7,071 bases of DNA from Pseudomonadota bacterium (GTDB lineage Bacteria > Pseudomonadota > Gammaproteobacteria > SZUA-229), in NCBI GenBank assembly GCA_030673345.1, contig DAOVJH010000073.1:1-7071 (forward strand), given 5' to 3'. Position numbers and translations under genes: made by a program. Position 1 is the first letter of the stretch. Every line of letters starts with the position of its first letter. Positions 1 to 6,205 of this stretch are shown here, one piece after another. Under the pieces are notes generated by a model. That model was not told where the DNA came from, searched no databases, and saw nothing but the letters and a program-made list of their open reading frames with translations.

Positions 1-1293
1 ATTTAATGCTAGCTTCGTGTCTGCGGCAGGTTTTACTTCAACAGAAATAAAGTCGTCATCACCGATCAACCAGTTGAAAATATTAAGGCCCATGTTGAGG
101 TTTGCGCCAGAGCCTATGTAGTTATCTGAGAGAAAATCACTGTCACCAATGACGACTACGCGTTGTGATCCGGCTGGTACCTGCTGGCCATGTTCTTGTT
201 TTATCCTGTTTCGATGAAGGGCGACTGCGATCGTGATCGGGCCGGCGACATCACCCGCGGTTGAATCAAAGACCATCTCTTCCTGCAGGCCGCCTGCTTC
301 GCTCCAGCTTTTAGCTGTAGAATTAAACAATGCTTCCGCCTGCCAGTTATTTACTATTTCTTCGTTGCTCAGTGGGCTGATGCCACGTGCCAGTGGGAAC
401 AGTGTGTTGTAGCGGATGGTGTTGGTGATGATGTGTGGAAAATATTCCGTAACTGGAATGACGGCGGGGTGCTGGATGTTAAGTGTCTGTCTCAGTTCCG
501 GGTTGTTATCGATGATGATGCCATCCTGTAATTGAAGTCCCAGTGAGCTTGCGATTTTATCCAGCCCGTAAAGCTCTCCGGGATCAGGTAACCATAACAG
601 GTTGCCGCCATTTTTGATGTGGTTCTCGATGTGTTCTATCTCGCCTGCCAGGTACTGATTTAAAGGTGCGGCGATGACCAGCAGTTTGGTGTTTTCAGGC
701 AGGCTGTTTTCTAACAGATTGATCATTTTCAGGTTGAAGCCCATATCTGCCAGTTGCGTGTTTAACCTGGCGTATGCGCGGTTGTCGGTGCCGTTGAGGT
801 CGCGCTCACCATGGCCTTTCAAGAAAATGACCTGCTGATTATCACGCCTGTTCAAACGCAATAAAGCATTGCTTATCGATTGCTCACTCAATGAGTCGAT
901 GTGTTCCATGCGGTCGTTGTAAAAGATAACGAAGGCGAAAGGTTTGTTCATGACGACGCCGTCTTTCTGTATCTGCTCGATATCGATGTCAGGATTTAAC
1001 AGCTGCAGTTTGAAGTCTGATTTTATCCGCTGGTAGCGTGTGATGATTTCCTGAATCGCTTGCCTGGTTACGTCATCAGAGGTGTAGGCATGAACGGCGA
1101 CAGGTTTGTCTAATCTGTTGAGAAGTTCAACGCTGTTACTGGAAAGGGAATGGCGTTTGTTTGCGGTCAGATCGAACTGATAACTGTAATGGTTTGTTAT
1201 CCATGCCAGCATGCCGATACTGCTGACGAATAGCAGTAGAAAAATAAGTTTCTGAACAGTGAGTTGTAAGCGTGACTGGTTTGAGAGTTTCAT
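1..1293 (-). CDS. gldG: GldG-like ABC transport auxiliary protein (3' end cut by window edge)
   Basis: The frame is open from the ATG at 1293 to the window edge, giving 431 codons with no stop, so the C-terminus is missing. I translated it by hand. Residues about 16-34 form one hydrophobic segment (QKLIFLLLFVSSIGMLAWI), expected to anchor the protein in the inner membrane with the rest in the periplasm. It is followed by FDLTANKRHSLS (40-51), typical of the GldG/DUF4350 'ABC-type uncharacterised transport system' family. Further family features are FLKGHGER (157-164), a Rossmann-like stretch LLVIAAP (204-210) and GDSDFLSDNYIGSGANLN (383-400) leading into NIFNWL. In this family the protein works with a GldA-type ATPase and GldF-type permease, both directly upstream here; the substrate is unknown. 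The start fits the usual length before the anchor, but I see no good ribosome binding site. The 147-bp gap to the permease is occupied by a repeat element. A second membrane segment near the C-terminus would lie outside the window. Confidence 0.87.
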   Translation of the reverse strand, partial: MKLSNQSRLQLTVQKLIFLLLFVSSIGMLAWITNHYSYQFDLTANKRHSLSSNSVELLNRLDKPVAVHAYTSDDVTRQAIQEIITRYQRIKSDFKLQLLNPDIDIEQIQKDGVVMNKPFAFVIFYNDRMEHIDSLSEQSISNALLRLNRRDNQQVIFLKGHGERDLNGTDNRAYARLNTQLADMGFNLKMINLLENSLPENTKLLVIAAPLNQYLAGEIEHIENHIKNGGNLLWLPDPGELYGLDKIASSLGLQLQDGIIIDNNPELRQTLNIQHPAVIPVTEYFPHIITNTIRYNTLFPLARGISPLSNEEIVNNWQAEALFNSTAKSWSEAGGLQEEMVFDSTAGDVAGPITIAVALHRNRIKQEHGQQVPAGSQRVVVIGDSDFLSDNYIGSGANLNMGLNIFNWLIGDDDFISVEVKPAADTKLALN

Positions 1294-1302
1294 GATTTTA
1301 TT

Positions 1303-1416
1303 AAAAGCTTTTAACCGCAGAGGCACGGAGGACGCAGAGAAAAATGTTTCGTGTTTTCCACGCCGTAGGCGTGTTTATTAAATAAAAAAACTCTGTGTTC
1401 TCTGTGTCTCTGTGGT
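1303..1416. repeat. Imperfect inverted-repeat element, copy A
   Basis: Two 26-nt arms, 1314-1339 and 1391-1416, pair with 21 of 26 matches (consensus ACCACAGAGRCACAGAG at the outer ends). All five differences are G/A, so they become G-U wobbles in plus-strand RNA and A-C mismatches in minus-strand RNA. In the centre is a perfect 5-bp hairpin, ACGCC-gta-GGCGT (1360-1372). A palindrome, AAAAGCTTTT (1303-1312), precedes the left arm. The element fills the gap between the permease and the GldG-like gene, inside what reads as one operon. It resembles REP- or MITE-like dispersed repeats with 'ACAGAGGCACAGAG' ends that occur between genes in many bacteria. No transposase or clear target duplication is visible. 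It could act as an RNA processing or attenuation structure within the operon, which is inference. Confidence 0.8.
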
Positions 1417-1440
1417 GAGTTGCTTTTGAATTTAAAATAA

Positions 1441-2217
1441 TCATGACTGCAACCGCTGCGTTTCAAGTTGTCTTATCGCCATCACGATAAAGCCAACGAT
1501 AAACAATAAAAAGTAAGCGATGTCTTTCGTGTTCAGGATGCCGCGTAATAATGGTGCGAAATGTGTGTGCAGTGAAAGATAATTTAAAACATTGGTACCA
1601 CCATCGGAAGCTGTGCTGTTATTGAGCAACCATAAAAACAGTAATAGGCCAAAAGTACTTATTGCGGCGATCATCGGATTGTCGGTTAATGATGACATGT
1701 AGAGACCTGCTGCGCTGAAGGCCGCCAGGGTAAGGAACAGGCCGAAAGCGCCGGAAAATAACCTGGTGAGATCCAGCTCAGTGCCTACGGCGAGGGATAG
1801 TGGCATGGCGACTAATAGCATCAGTATGACGCTGATGAAAAATAACAGGCCTAAATATTTCCCGATAACGATCTCGCTGATGCTGATAGGTGCGCTAAGC
1901 AGCAAGCTTATGGTCTTGTTGCGTTTCTCTTCGCTTATCAGTCTCATGGTTAATAACGGCATGACCATCAAGAGTATGATGCTGGCGACCTCAAATAATG
2001 GCATGGCGACCAGGTCGGTTACGCCGGGTGCATTTGTCAGTGTGGCAAGCTCGGACTGGATGTTGAAGAAGTAATCGATAGATGTGAAAAACGACCATGC
2101 CAGTATTATCTGGATGACTGCCAGTATCACCCATGCCATAGGTGATAAGAACATGCTGCGAAATTCGCGTTTGGCAATTACAAAGATCATATCAGGTGTA
2201 CCGCTGTCATGCGGCAT
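1441..2217 (-). CDS. ABC-2 type transporter permease (GldF-like)
   Basis: This 258-residue membrane protein would form the channel of an ABC exporter with the ATPase encoded just upstream. Six hydrophobic segments can be read: about 26-50, 72-94, 118-145, 151-175, 181-199 and 233-249. Between the second and third lies RLISEEKRNKTISLLLSAPI (92-111), the cytoplasmic coupling segment characteristic of the ABC-2/GldF permeases. The N-terminal AKREFRSMFLSPMAW (15-29) is also typical. Its 5' end overlaps the ATPase gene by 11 bp, so the two are probably translationally coupled. The ATG at 2217 has a GGAG four bases upstream. However, Met10 (codon starting at 2190) gives MIFVIAKREF, which looks like the usual family N-terminus, so the true protein may be 249 residues. 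The substrate cannot be told from sequence. In gliding Bacteroidetes the homologue is linked to motility, which should not be assumed here. Confidence 0.9.
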   Translation of the reverse strand: MPHDSGTPDMIFVIAKREFRSMFLSPMAWVILAVIQIILAWSFFTSIDYFFNIQSELATLTNAPGVTDLVAMPLFEVASIILLMVMPLLTMRLISEEKRNKTISLLLSAPISISEIVIGKYLGLLFFISVILMLLVAMPLSLAVGTELDLTRLFSGAFGLFLTLAAFSAAGLYMSSLTDNPMIAAISTFGLLLFLWLLNNSTASDGGTNVLNYLSLHTHFAPLLRGILNTKDIAYFLLFIVGFIVMAIRQLETQRLQS

Positions 2218-3151
2218 CGGTCTCCAGTTTGTTATCTGTCTTTTCTTCGCTCAGTGTCAGATCAATAAAGATCTGTTCGAGTGAGGTCTGTTGTGTGGCG
2301 AAATGGGTAAGCCCCCATTTTTGTTCTACGATATATTGTGTGAGCTGTGCGGCATCTGATTTGCTCTCGATGAGAAAATGGTTATTTTCGATCGTTTCAA
2401 CAGTTGTAAAAATATCATGTCCGGCAAGTTGTTCACGGTTAATATCTGGCGATAGCGCTATTTCAAACTTTTCTGTACCACGATTTAACATCTCATCTAT
2501 GTTGGCGTTGTAGACCAGTTTGCCCTGATTTATGATCTGTACGCGGTTACACACTGCCTGAACCTCGGGCAATATATGTGTACACAGTATGATGCCATGG
2601 CTTTCCCCCAGAGTTTTCATCAGCTGGCGTATCTCAAGGATCTGAATCGGGTCCAGTCCGACGGTTGGTTCATCGAGAATGATTACCGGGGGAGAGTGCA
2701 AGATTGCCTGTGCGATGCCGACGCGCTGCTGAAACCCTTTCGACAGGTTGCGGATCAGTCGCTGCTCTACATCGTTTAGCCCGCAGCGCTCGATCGCAGT
2801 GCTGCAAGCTGAATTGATCTGCGGCTTATCAAGCTGGTGCAGCCTTGCGCAGAACTGAAGATATTCAGTGACCGTCATCTCCTGATATAAAGGCGGGTTT
2901 TCTGGCAGGTAGCCTAATGAAGCTTTTGCTGCTTTCGGGTTTTCCAGCAGGTCTTTGCCATCGATGCTGATCTCACCATAGGTGGGTGCAAGGTTACCCG
3001 TTAACATCTGCATGGTAGAGGACTTTCCTGCGCCATTGGGCCCAAGAAAGCCAAGGATGTCACCGGCAGACAGCTCAAAACTGATGTTGTTTACAGCACA
3101 GAAATCACCGTAGTGACGTGACAGATTGTTAACCGAGATAAGCGAAGACAT
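2207..3151 (-). CDS. ABC transporter ATP-binding protein (GldA-like)
   Basis: This 314-residue cytoplasmic ATPase would drive the adjacent ABC-2 permease. All nucleotide-binding motifs are present: Walker A GPNGAGKS (37-44), signature LSKGFQQR (136-143), Walker B VIILDEP (156-162), D-loop VGLDP (164-168) and switch His192 in CTH. The Q-loop position reads GYLPENPPLY (80-89), with Glu84 where most ABC proteins have Gln; the YLPE form is usual for GldA-like and related exporter ATPases. After about residue 215 comes a C-terminal extension of about 100 residues ending in TSLEQIFIDLT, also usual for this subgroup. It is the first gene of the minus-strand operon and its stop lies inside the permease gene. 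The ATG at 3151 has no clear Shine-Dalgarno sequence, but the family N-terminus (ISVNNLSRHYG) starts right after it. The substrate is not predictable. All motifs are intact, so an active ATPase is expected. Confidence 0.93.
   Translation of the reverse strand: MSSLISVNNLSRHYGDFCAVNNISFELSAGDILGFLGPNGAGKSSTMQMLTGNLAPTYGEISIDGKDLLENPKAAKASLGYLPENPPLYQEMTVTEYLQFCARLHQLDKPQINSACSTAIERCGLNDVEQRLIRNLSKGFQQRVGIAQAILHSPPVIILDEPTVGLDPIQILEIRQLMKTLGESHGIILCTHILPEVQAVCNRVQIINQGKLVYNANIDEMLNRGTEKFEIALSPDINREQLAGHDIFTTVETIENNHFLIESKSDAAQLTQYIVEQKWGLTHFATQQTSLEQIFIDLTLSEEKTDNKLETDAA
2221..2226 (-). promoter_or_regulatory. Ribosome binding site for the permease start at 2217
   Basis: On the minus strand the sequence reads CTGGAGACCG-ATG, placing GGAGA four bases before the ATG at 2217. 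It lies inside the end of the ATPase gene. It favours the longer permease start over Met10 at 2190, which has only a weak purine stretch upstream. It is the clearest Shine-Dalgarno sequence I found before any start in the window. Confidence 0.5.
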
Positions 3152-3159
3152 GGAGCGTT

Positions 3160-3187
3160 ATTATTACTGATTTACTGTAGCTTGCAA
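3160..3187 (-). promoter_or_regulatory. Candidate promoter for the ABC operon
   Basis: Read on the minus strand, TTGCAA (3187-3182, four of six matches to the -35 consensus) is followed after 16 bases by AATAAT (3165-3160, five of six matches to the -10 consensus). Transcription would begin near 3153, only about two bases before the ATPase ATG, so the message would be nearly leaderless. This agrees with the missing Shine-Dalgarno sequence. The region is AT-rich and such boxes can occur by chance. Confidence 0.3.
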
Positions 3188-3207
3188 GGAAAAAAGAAAA
3201 AAATTGA

Positions 3208-3318
3208 ATCACAGAGGCACAGAGTGCGCAGTGTTTTTATTTATTTTGTTACGCCTGCGGCGTTGCCGGGCATAAAAAGCTTTTCTCCGTGACCTCTGTG
3301 TCTCTGTGGTTAAAGCTC
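3208..3318. repeat. Imperfect inverted-repeat element, copy B
   Basis: This element is related to copy A and in the same orientation. The arms are 3208-3233 and 3285-3310, with 19 of 26 matching positions; the outer parts (CACAGAGGCACAGAG and CTCTGTGTCTCTGTGGT) are best conserved. The central perfect hairpin is ACGCC-tgc-GGCGT (3251-3263), with the same stems as copy A but a different loop. An AAAAGCTTTT palindrome lies just inside the right arm (3275-3284). The right flank TTAAAGCT is an inverted match to AGCTTTTAA at the left outer edge of copy A, so the real ends may reach a few bases beyond the arms. It lies in the divergent region between the ATPase and hyuA-like genes, ending about 20 bp before the latter's ATG, where it could influence expression. 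Confidence 0.78.
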
Positions 3319-3319
3319 T

Positions 3320-3325
3320 TATAAT
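3320..3325 (+). promoter_or_regulatory. Perfect TATAAT -10 box just before the hydantoinase start
   Basis: TATAAT matches the -10 consensus fully and ends five bases before the ATG at 3331. If used, transcription would begin at or within a base or two of that ATG, giving a leaderless message; no Shine-Dalgarno sequence precedes the ATG. No convincing -35 box or TGn extension is present at the right distance, and the -35 region would fall in the right arm of repeat copy B. Confidence 0.35.
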
Positions 3326-3330
3326 ACGGC

Positions 3331-5340
3331 ATGGCTATATTCCTCGGCGTCGATACTGGCGGTACATTTACAGATTTCATCCTTTTTGATGATGGAACAA
3401 AATCGGTTCGCATCCACAAGGTATTATCCACACCAAAGTCGCCTGAGAAAGCTATTCTGCAGGGCATCGCTGAGCTGGGTATCGATAGCCGCAGCTTGAC
3501 GATGGTACATGGGTCAACCGTGGCGACCAATGCAGTGCTCGAAGGCAAAGGCGTCCGTACTGTCTATATCACTAACAAAGGCCTGGCAGATGTGCTCAGC
3601 ATCGGCCGGCAGGCACGTGAAGCGTTATACAATCTGACACCGATAAAAAAGCCGCCACTGATCGAAAGTGAATGTTGTGTCGAAGTGAACTCGCGACTGA
3701 GCGCGCAGGGCGGCCATCTGCAGCAACTGGATGAACAGGGTTTGCTGGAACTGACGGAGCGTCTGGAATTACTGGCACCTGAGGCGGTTGCAATAAATCT
3801 GCTGTTCTCGTTTTTTGATGATAGTGAAGAGTTAAAAATAGAGCAGGCTATTATAAAAAACGAGCGTCTGAAAAACCTGTTCGTCAGCCGTTCATCCGAT
3901 GTGTTGCCGGAGTATAAGGAGTTTGAACGCGGTATGACGACGGCGCTAAATGCCAAAGTAGGGCCGTTGATGCAGGGTTACTTGCACAGGTTGGAGGCGC
4001 AGCTCGAAAAGAAGGAACGTCAAGGTGTTGCGCTCACTATAATGCAGAGCTCTGGTGGCACCACCAGTGTAGAACAGGCGGGGCGTTACCCGGTCAATCT
4101 GCTGTTGTCCGGTCCGGCCGGTGGCCTCAAAGGGGCGCAGACAGTGGCAGCTGCGGCGGGTGTTGACCAGTTGCTGTCATTTGATATGGGTGGCACCTCC
4201 ACCGATGTTTCTATCATCGATAAAGATATCGGGTTTACCACGGGTGCAAAGATTGGTGGATATCCAGTCGCTGTTCCAATGGTGGATATGCATACCATCG
4301 GTGCGGGTGGTGGTTCGATCGCCCAGCTCGATGCCGGCGGCTTATTACTCGTCGGGCCAGAATCTTCCGGCGCTGACCCCGGTCCGGCCTGTTATGGTAA
4401 AGGCGGTAAGCGGCCGACGGTGACCGACGCCAATGTGGTGCTCGGTCGTTTATTACCGCAGTCTTTTCTCGGCGGCAATATGCAGCTTGATAAACAGGCC
4501 GCTTATTCTGCTGTTGAAACCATTGCTGACCCATTAGGCCTAAGTGTAGAAAAAACGGCACAAGGTATCATCGATGTGGTCAATGACCACATGGTTCGCG
4601 CCTTACGGGTTATGTCGGTCGAGCGCGGTGAAGATCCAAAAGATTTCACCCTGGTTTCCTTTGGCGGTGCGGGTGGGCTGCATGTATGTGCGCTGGCAGA
4701 AGAGCTGGAAATGACAAAAGCGATGGTACCGGTCAATGCTGGCGTATTATCTGCGCTGGGTATGCTGGCAGCAGATGCTAGCCGTGAACGTTCGCGTACG
4801 ATCAATAAGCAGTTGAAGCATTGTGATGCAGCAGACATTGAAAAAGCTTTTAGCGAGTTGGTGGATCATGTGGTTAAAGAACTGGATCATGACGGTGATC
4901 AAGCATGTTGTAGTGGCGAGATAAAAACAATCCTGAGCGTCGATGTCCGCTACCAGGGCCAAAGCAACACCCTCAATCTGCCATGGCTGGGCATGAAAAA
5001 AATTGAGCAGGACTTCCATAAAAAACACAAAGGCAATTACGGACATGATCTGGATATAACGATCGAACTGGTTAATCTCCGTGTGCGTGCCATCAAGCAA
5101 AGGCAGTCATTTATACTGCCGCAGTGGGAACCAATAGACCGTTTTACCGAGTCTTATATAACGATGCCATCGATGGAGGAGCCGGTGCCGGTTATCAAGC
5201 GATCAGCTTTGAAAACGGGTCAGCGTATAAAAGGTCCGGCGTTAATTACGGAAGTTAGTTCGACGACCTGGCTGTCAGAAGGCTGGAATGCAGAGGTTGA
5301 TAACTTCGGTAATATAAACTGCAGAACTGATCATGCCTGA
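3331..5340 (+). CDS. Hydantoinase/5-oxoprolinase family A subunit (HyuA-like)
   Basis: This 669-residue protein has the length and layout of HyuA-type subunits, which use ATP to open or activate hydantoin, 5-oxoproline or related substrates in the cytoplasm, usually together with a HyuB subunit. The N-terminal domain (about 3-185) begins with LGVDTGGTFTDF (5-16), the phosphate-binding motif of the ASKHA-like fold, and holds HGSTVATNA (60-68). The catalytic domain (about 195-490) contains LLLSGPAGG (257-265), the second phosphate motif SFDMGGTSTDVS (283-294), DMHTIGAGGGSIAQ (319-332), ADPGPACYGKGG (348-359) and SFGGAGGLHVCALAEEL (443-459). The C-terminal domain (about 500-665) has RYQGQSNTL (540-548) and GPALITE (635-641). 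The motifs look intact. The start fits because the fold's first strand follows the Met directly. It ends overlapping nei by 8 bp. No HyuB gene is adjacent, so the substrate (N-methylhydantoin, 5-oxoproline or other) cannot be assigned. Confidence 0.92.
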   Translation: MAIFLGVDTGGTFTDFILFDDGTKSVRIHKVLSTPKSPEKAILQGIAELGIDSRSLTMVHGSTVATNAVLEGKGVRTVYITNKGLADVLSIGRQAREALYNLTPIKKPPLIESECCVEVNSRLSAQGGHLQQLDEQGLLELTERLELLAPEAVAINLLFSFFDDSEELKIEQAIIKNERLKNLFVSRSSDVLPEYKEFERGMTTALNAKVGPLMQGYLHRLEAQLEKKERQGVALTIMQSSGGTTSVEQAGRYPVNLLLSGPAGGLKGAQTVAAAAGVDQLLSFDMGGTSTDVSIIDKDIGFTTGAKIGGYPVAVPMVDMHTIGAGGGSIAQLDAGGLLLVGPESSGADPGPACYGKGGKRPTVTDANVVLGRLLPQSFLGGNMQLDKQAAYSAVETIADPLGLSVEKTAQGIIDVVNDHMVRALRVMSVERGEDPKDFTLVSFGGAGGLHVCALAEELEMTKAMVPVNAGVLSALGMLAADASRERSRTINKQLKHCDAADIEKAFSELVDHVVKELDHDGDQACCSGEIKTILSVDVRYQGQSNTLNLPWLGMKKIEQDFHKKHKGNYGHDLDITIELVNLRVRAIKQRQSFILPQWEPIDRFTESYITMPSMEEPVPVIKRSALKTGQRIKGPALITEVSSTTWLSEGWNAEVDNFGNINCRTDHA

Positions 5341-6175
5341 GGGGCCGGAGATAAGGCGTGTTGCCGATGCACTGGAAGAGCAGATAACGGGATGCGTGAT
5401 CGACTCTATCCGTTTTTCTCATGAGCACCTCAAGCAGTGGGGGCCGCGTTTGAGCGGTGCAAGAATTAATAGCATTGAAACCTTTGGCAAGGCGATGGTG
5501 ATTCGCCTGAATGATGTTGATGGTAATGGGCTGAATATTTACAGCCATAATCAGCTGTATGGTCGCTGGTATATCTGTAATACTGACGATTACCCGCAGA
5601 TCAAGCGTCAGTTGCGACTAGCGATAGACTGCCAGGGGAAGTCTGCACTTTTGTATAGTGCTTCAGATATTGCGGTACTTGATAATGATGAGCTGCAGCA
5701 ACATCCATTCATCAGTAAGCTGGGTCCTGATGTGCTCAGAAGATCAACCGCTGCGAAAGATATAGCGGCGCGACTAAGCTCGGCAAGGTACCGAAATCGG
5801 CAGTTAGGCGCGGTTTTGACCGACCAGTCTTTTGCTGCCGGGTTGGGAAACTATCTGCGTTGCGAGATCCTGTTTTATTCCTATATTCATCCGGGCGTTC
5901 GCAGCCGTGATCTTGATGAAGAAAAGTTAAACCAGCTTGCCAATGCGATACTTAAACTGTCGCGCCAGTCTTATAAAACGGCTGGCATAACAAATGACCC
6001 AGGCCATGCGCAGCAGTTAATGAAACAGGGTGCAAGTTTCGAAGATACCCGGTTTTATGTTTTTAGGCGTCAGGGACTACCATGTTACCGATGCGGTGCA
6101 TCGATCGAGAAATTTTCACAGGCAGGACAGGCGTGTTACTGTTGTCCACAGTGCCAGCTTGCTATAGATAGTTGA
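5333..6175 (+). CDS. nei: Endonuclease VIII, Fpg/Nei-family DNA glycosylase/AP lyase
   Basis: This 280-residue base-excision repair enzyme should remove oxidised pyrimidines and cut the abasic site by beta,delta-elimination. The N-terminus MPEGPEIRRVAD is nearly that of E. coli Nei: Pro2 becomes the catalytic nucleophile after Met removal, with Glu3 the second catalytic residue. Lys53 (FGKAM) is the conserved lysine, and SHNQLYG (71-77) holds the Gln-Leu-Tyr loop that fills the gap in DNA. LLYSASDI (106-113) is a further Nei signature. The helix-two-turn-helix lies at about 164-187 with GLGNYLR (170-176). The C-terminal zinc finger has Cys251, Cys254, Cys271 and Cys274. Oddly, Gln266 occupies the position of the DNA-contacting zinc-finger Arg of E. 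coli Nei, and two extra cysteines, 268 and 270, lie beside the metal site. It is slightly longer than the E. coli protein (263), partly through about nine residues at 220-240. Its start lies inside the hydantoinase gene without a clear ribosome binding site, suggesting translational coupling. Confidence 0.95.
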   Translation: MPEGPEIRRVADALEEQITGCVIDSIRFSHEHLKQWGPRLSGARINSIETFGKAMVIRLNDVDGNGLNIYSHNQLYGRWYICNTDDYPQIKRQLRLAIDCQGKSALLYSASDIAVLDNDELQQHPFISKLGPDVLRRSTAAKDIAARLSSARYRNRQLGAVLTDQSFAAGLGNYLRCEILFYSYIHPGVRSRDLDEEKLNQLANAILKLSRQSYKTAGITNDPGHAQQLMKQGASFEDTRFYVFRRQGLPCYRCGASIEKFSQAGQACYCCPQCQLAIDS

Positions 6176-6205
6176 ATATACGCTGTCGCTATTTTAAAAC
6201 GGTGT

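Noticed and set aside
1314..1416. Repeat copy A as a rho-independent terminator of the permease transcript
   Set aside because: The stem is long and poorly paired on the minus strand (five A-C mismatches) and has no adjacent T tract in the right place. The conserved copy upstream of another gene fits a dispersed repeat better.
1766..2513. Plus-strand open frames opposite the ATPase and permease
   Set aside because: They overlap each other and two strongly recognised genes on the other strand, and have no family resemblance or convincing ribosome binding sites.
1303..3318. Composite transposon or integron-like cassette formed by the two repeat copies
   Set aside because: No transposase, integrase or clear target-site duplication is visible, and the enclosed genes read as part of an operon that continues past copy A.
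3249..3548. Open frame on the minus strand across repeat copy B and the start of the hydantoinase gene
   Set aside because: It is antisense to the well-supported hydantoinase gene, has no recognisable domain, and its end lies in the repeat element.
4235..5100. Several open frames of about 110 codons on the minus strand inside the hydantoinase gene
   Set aside because: Their translations show no domain-like composition and they lie opposite a gene with intact family motifs throughout. They are shadows of its codon usage.
6176..6205. Possible bidirectional terminator between the convergent nei and FG-GAP genes
   Set aside because: The 30-bp gap has TTTTAAAA-like bases but no GC-rich stem followed by a T run on either strand.
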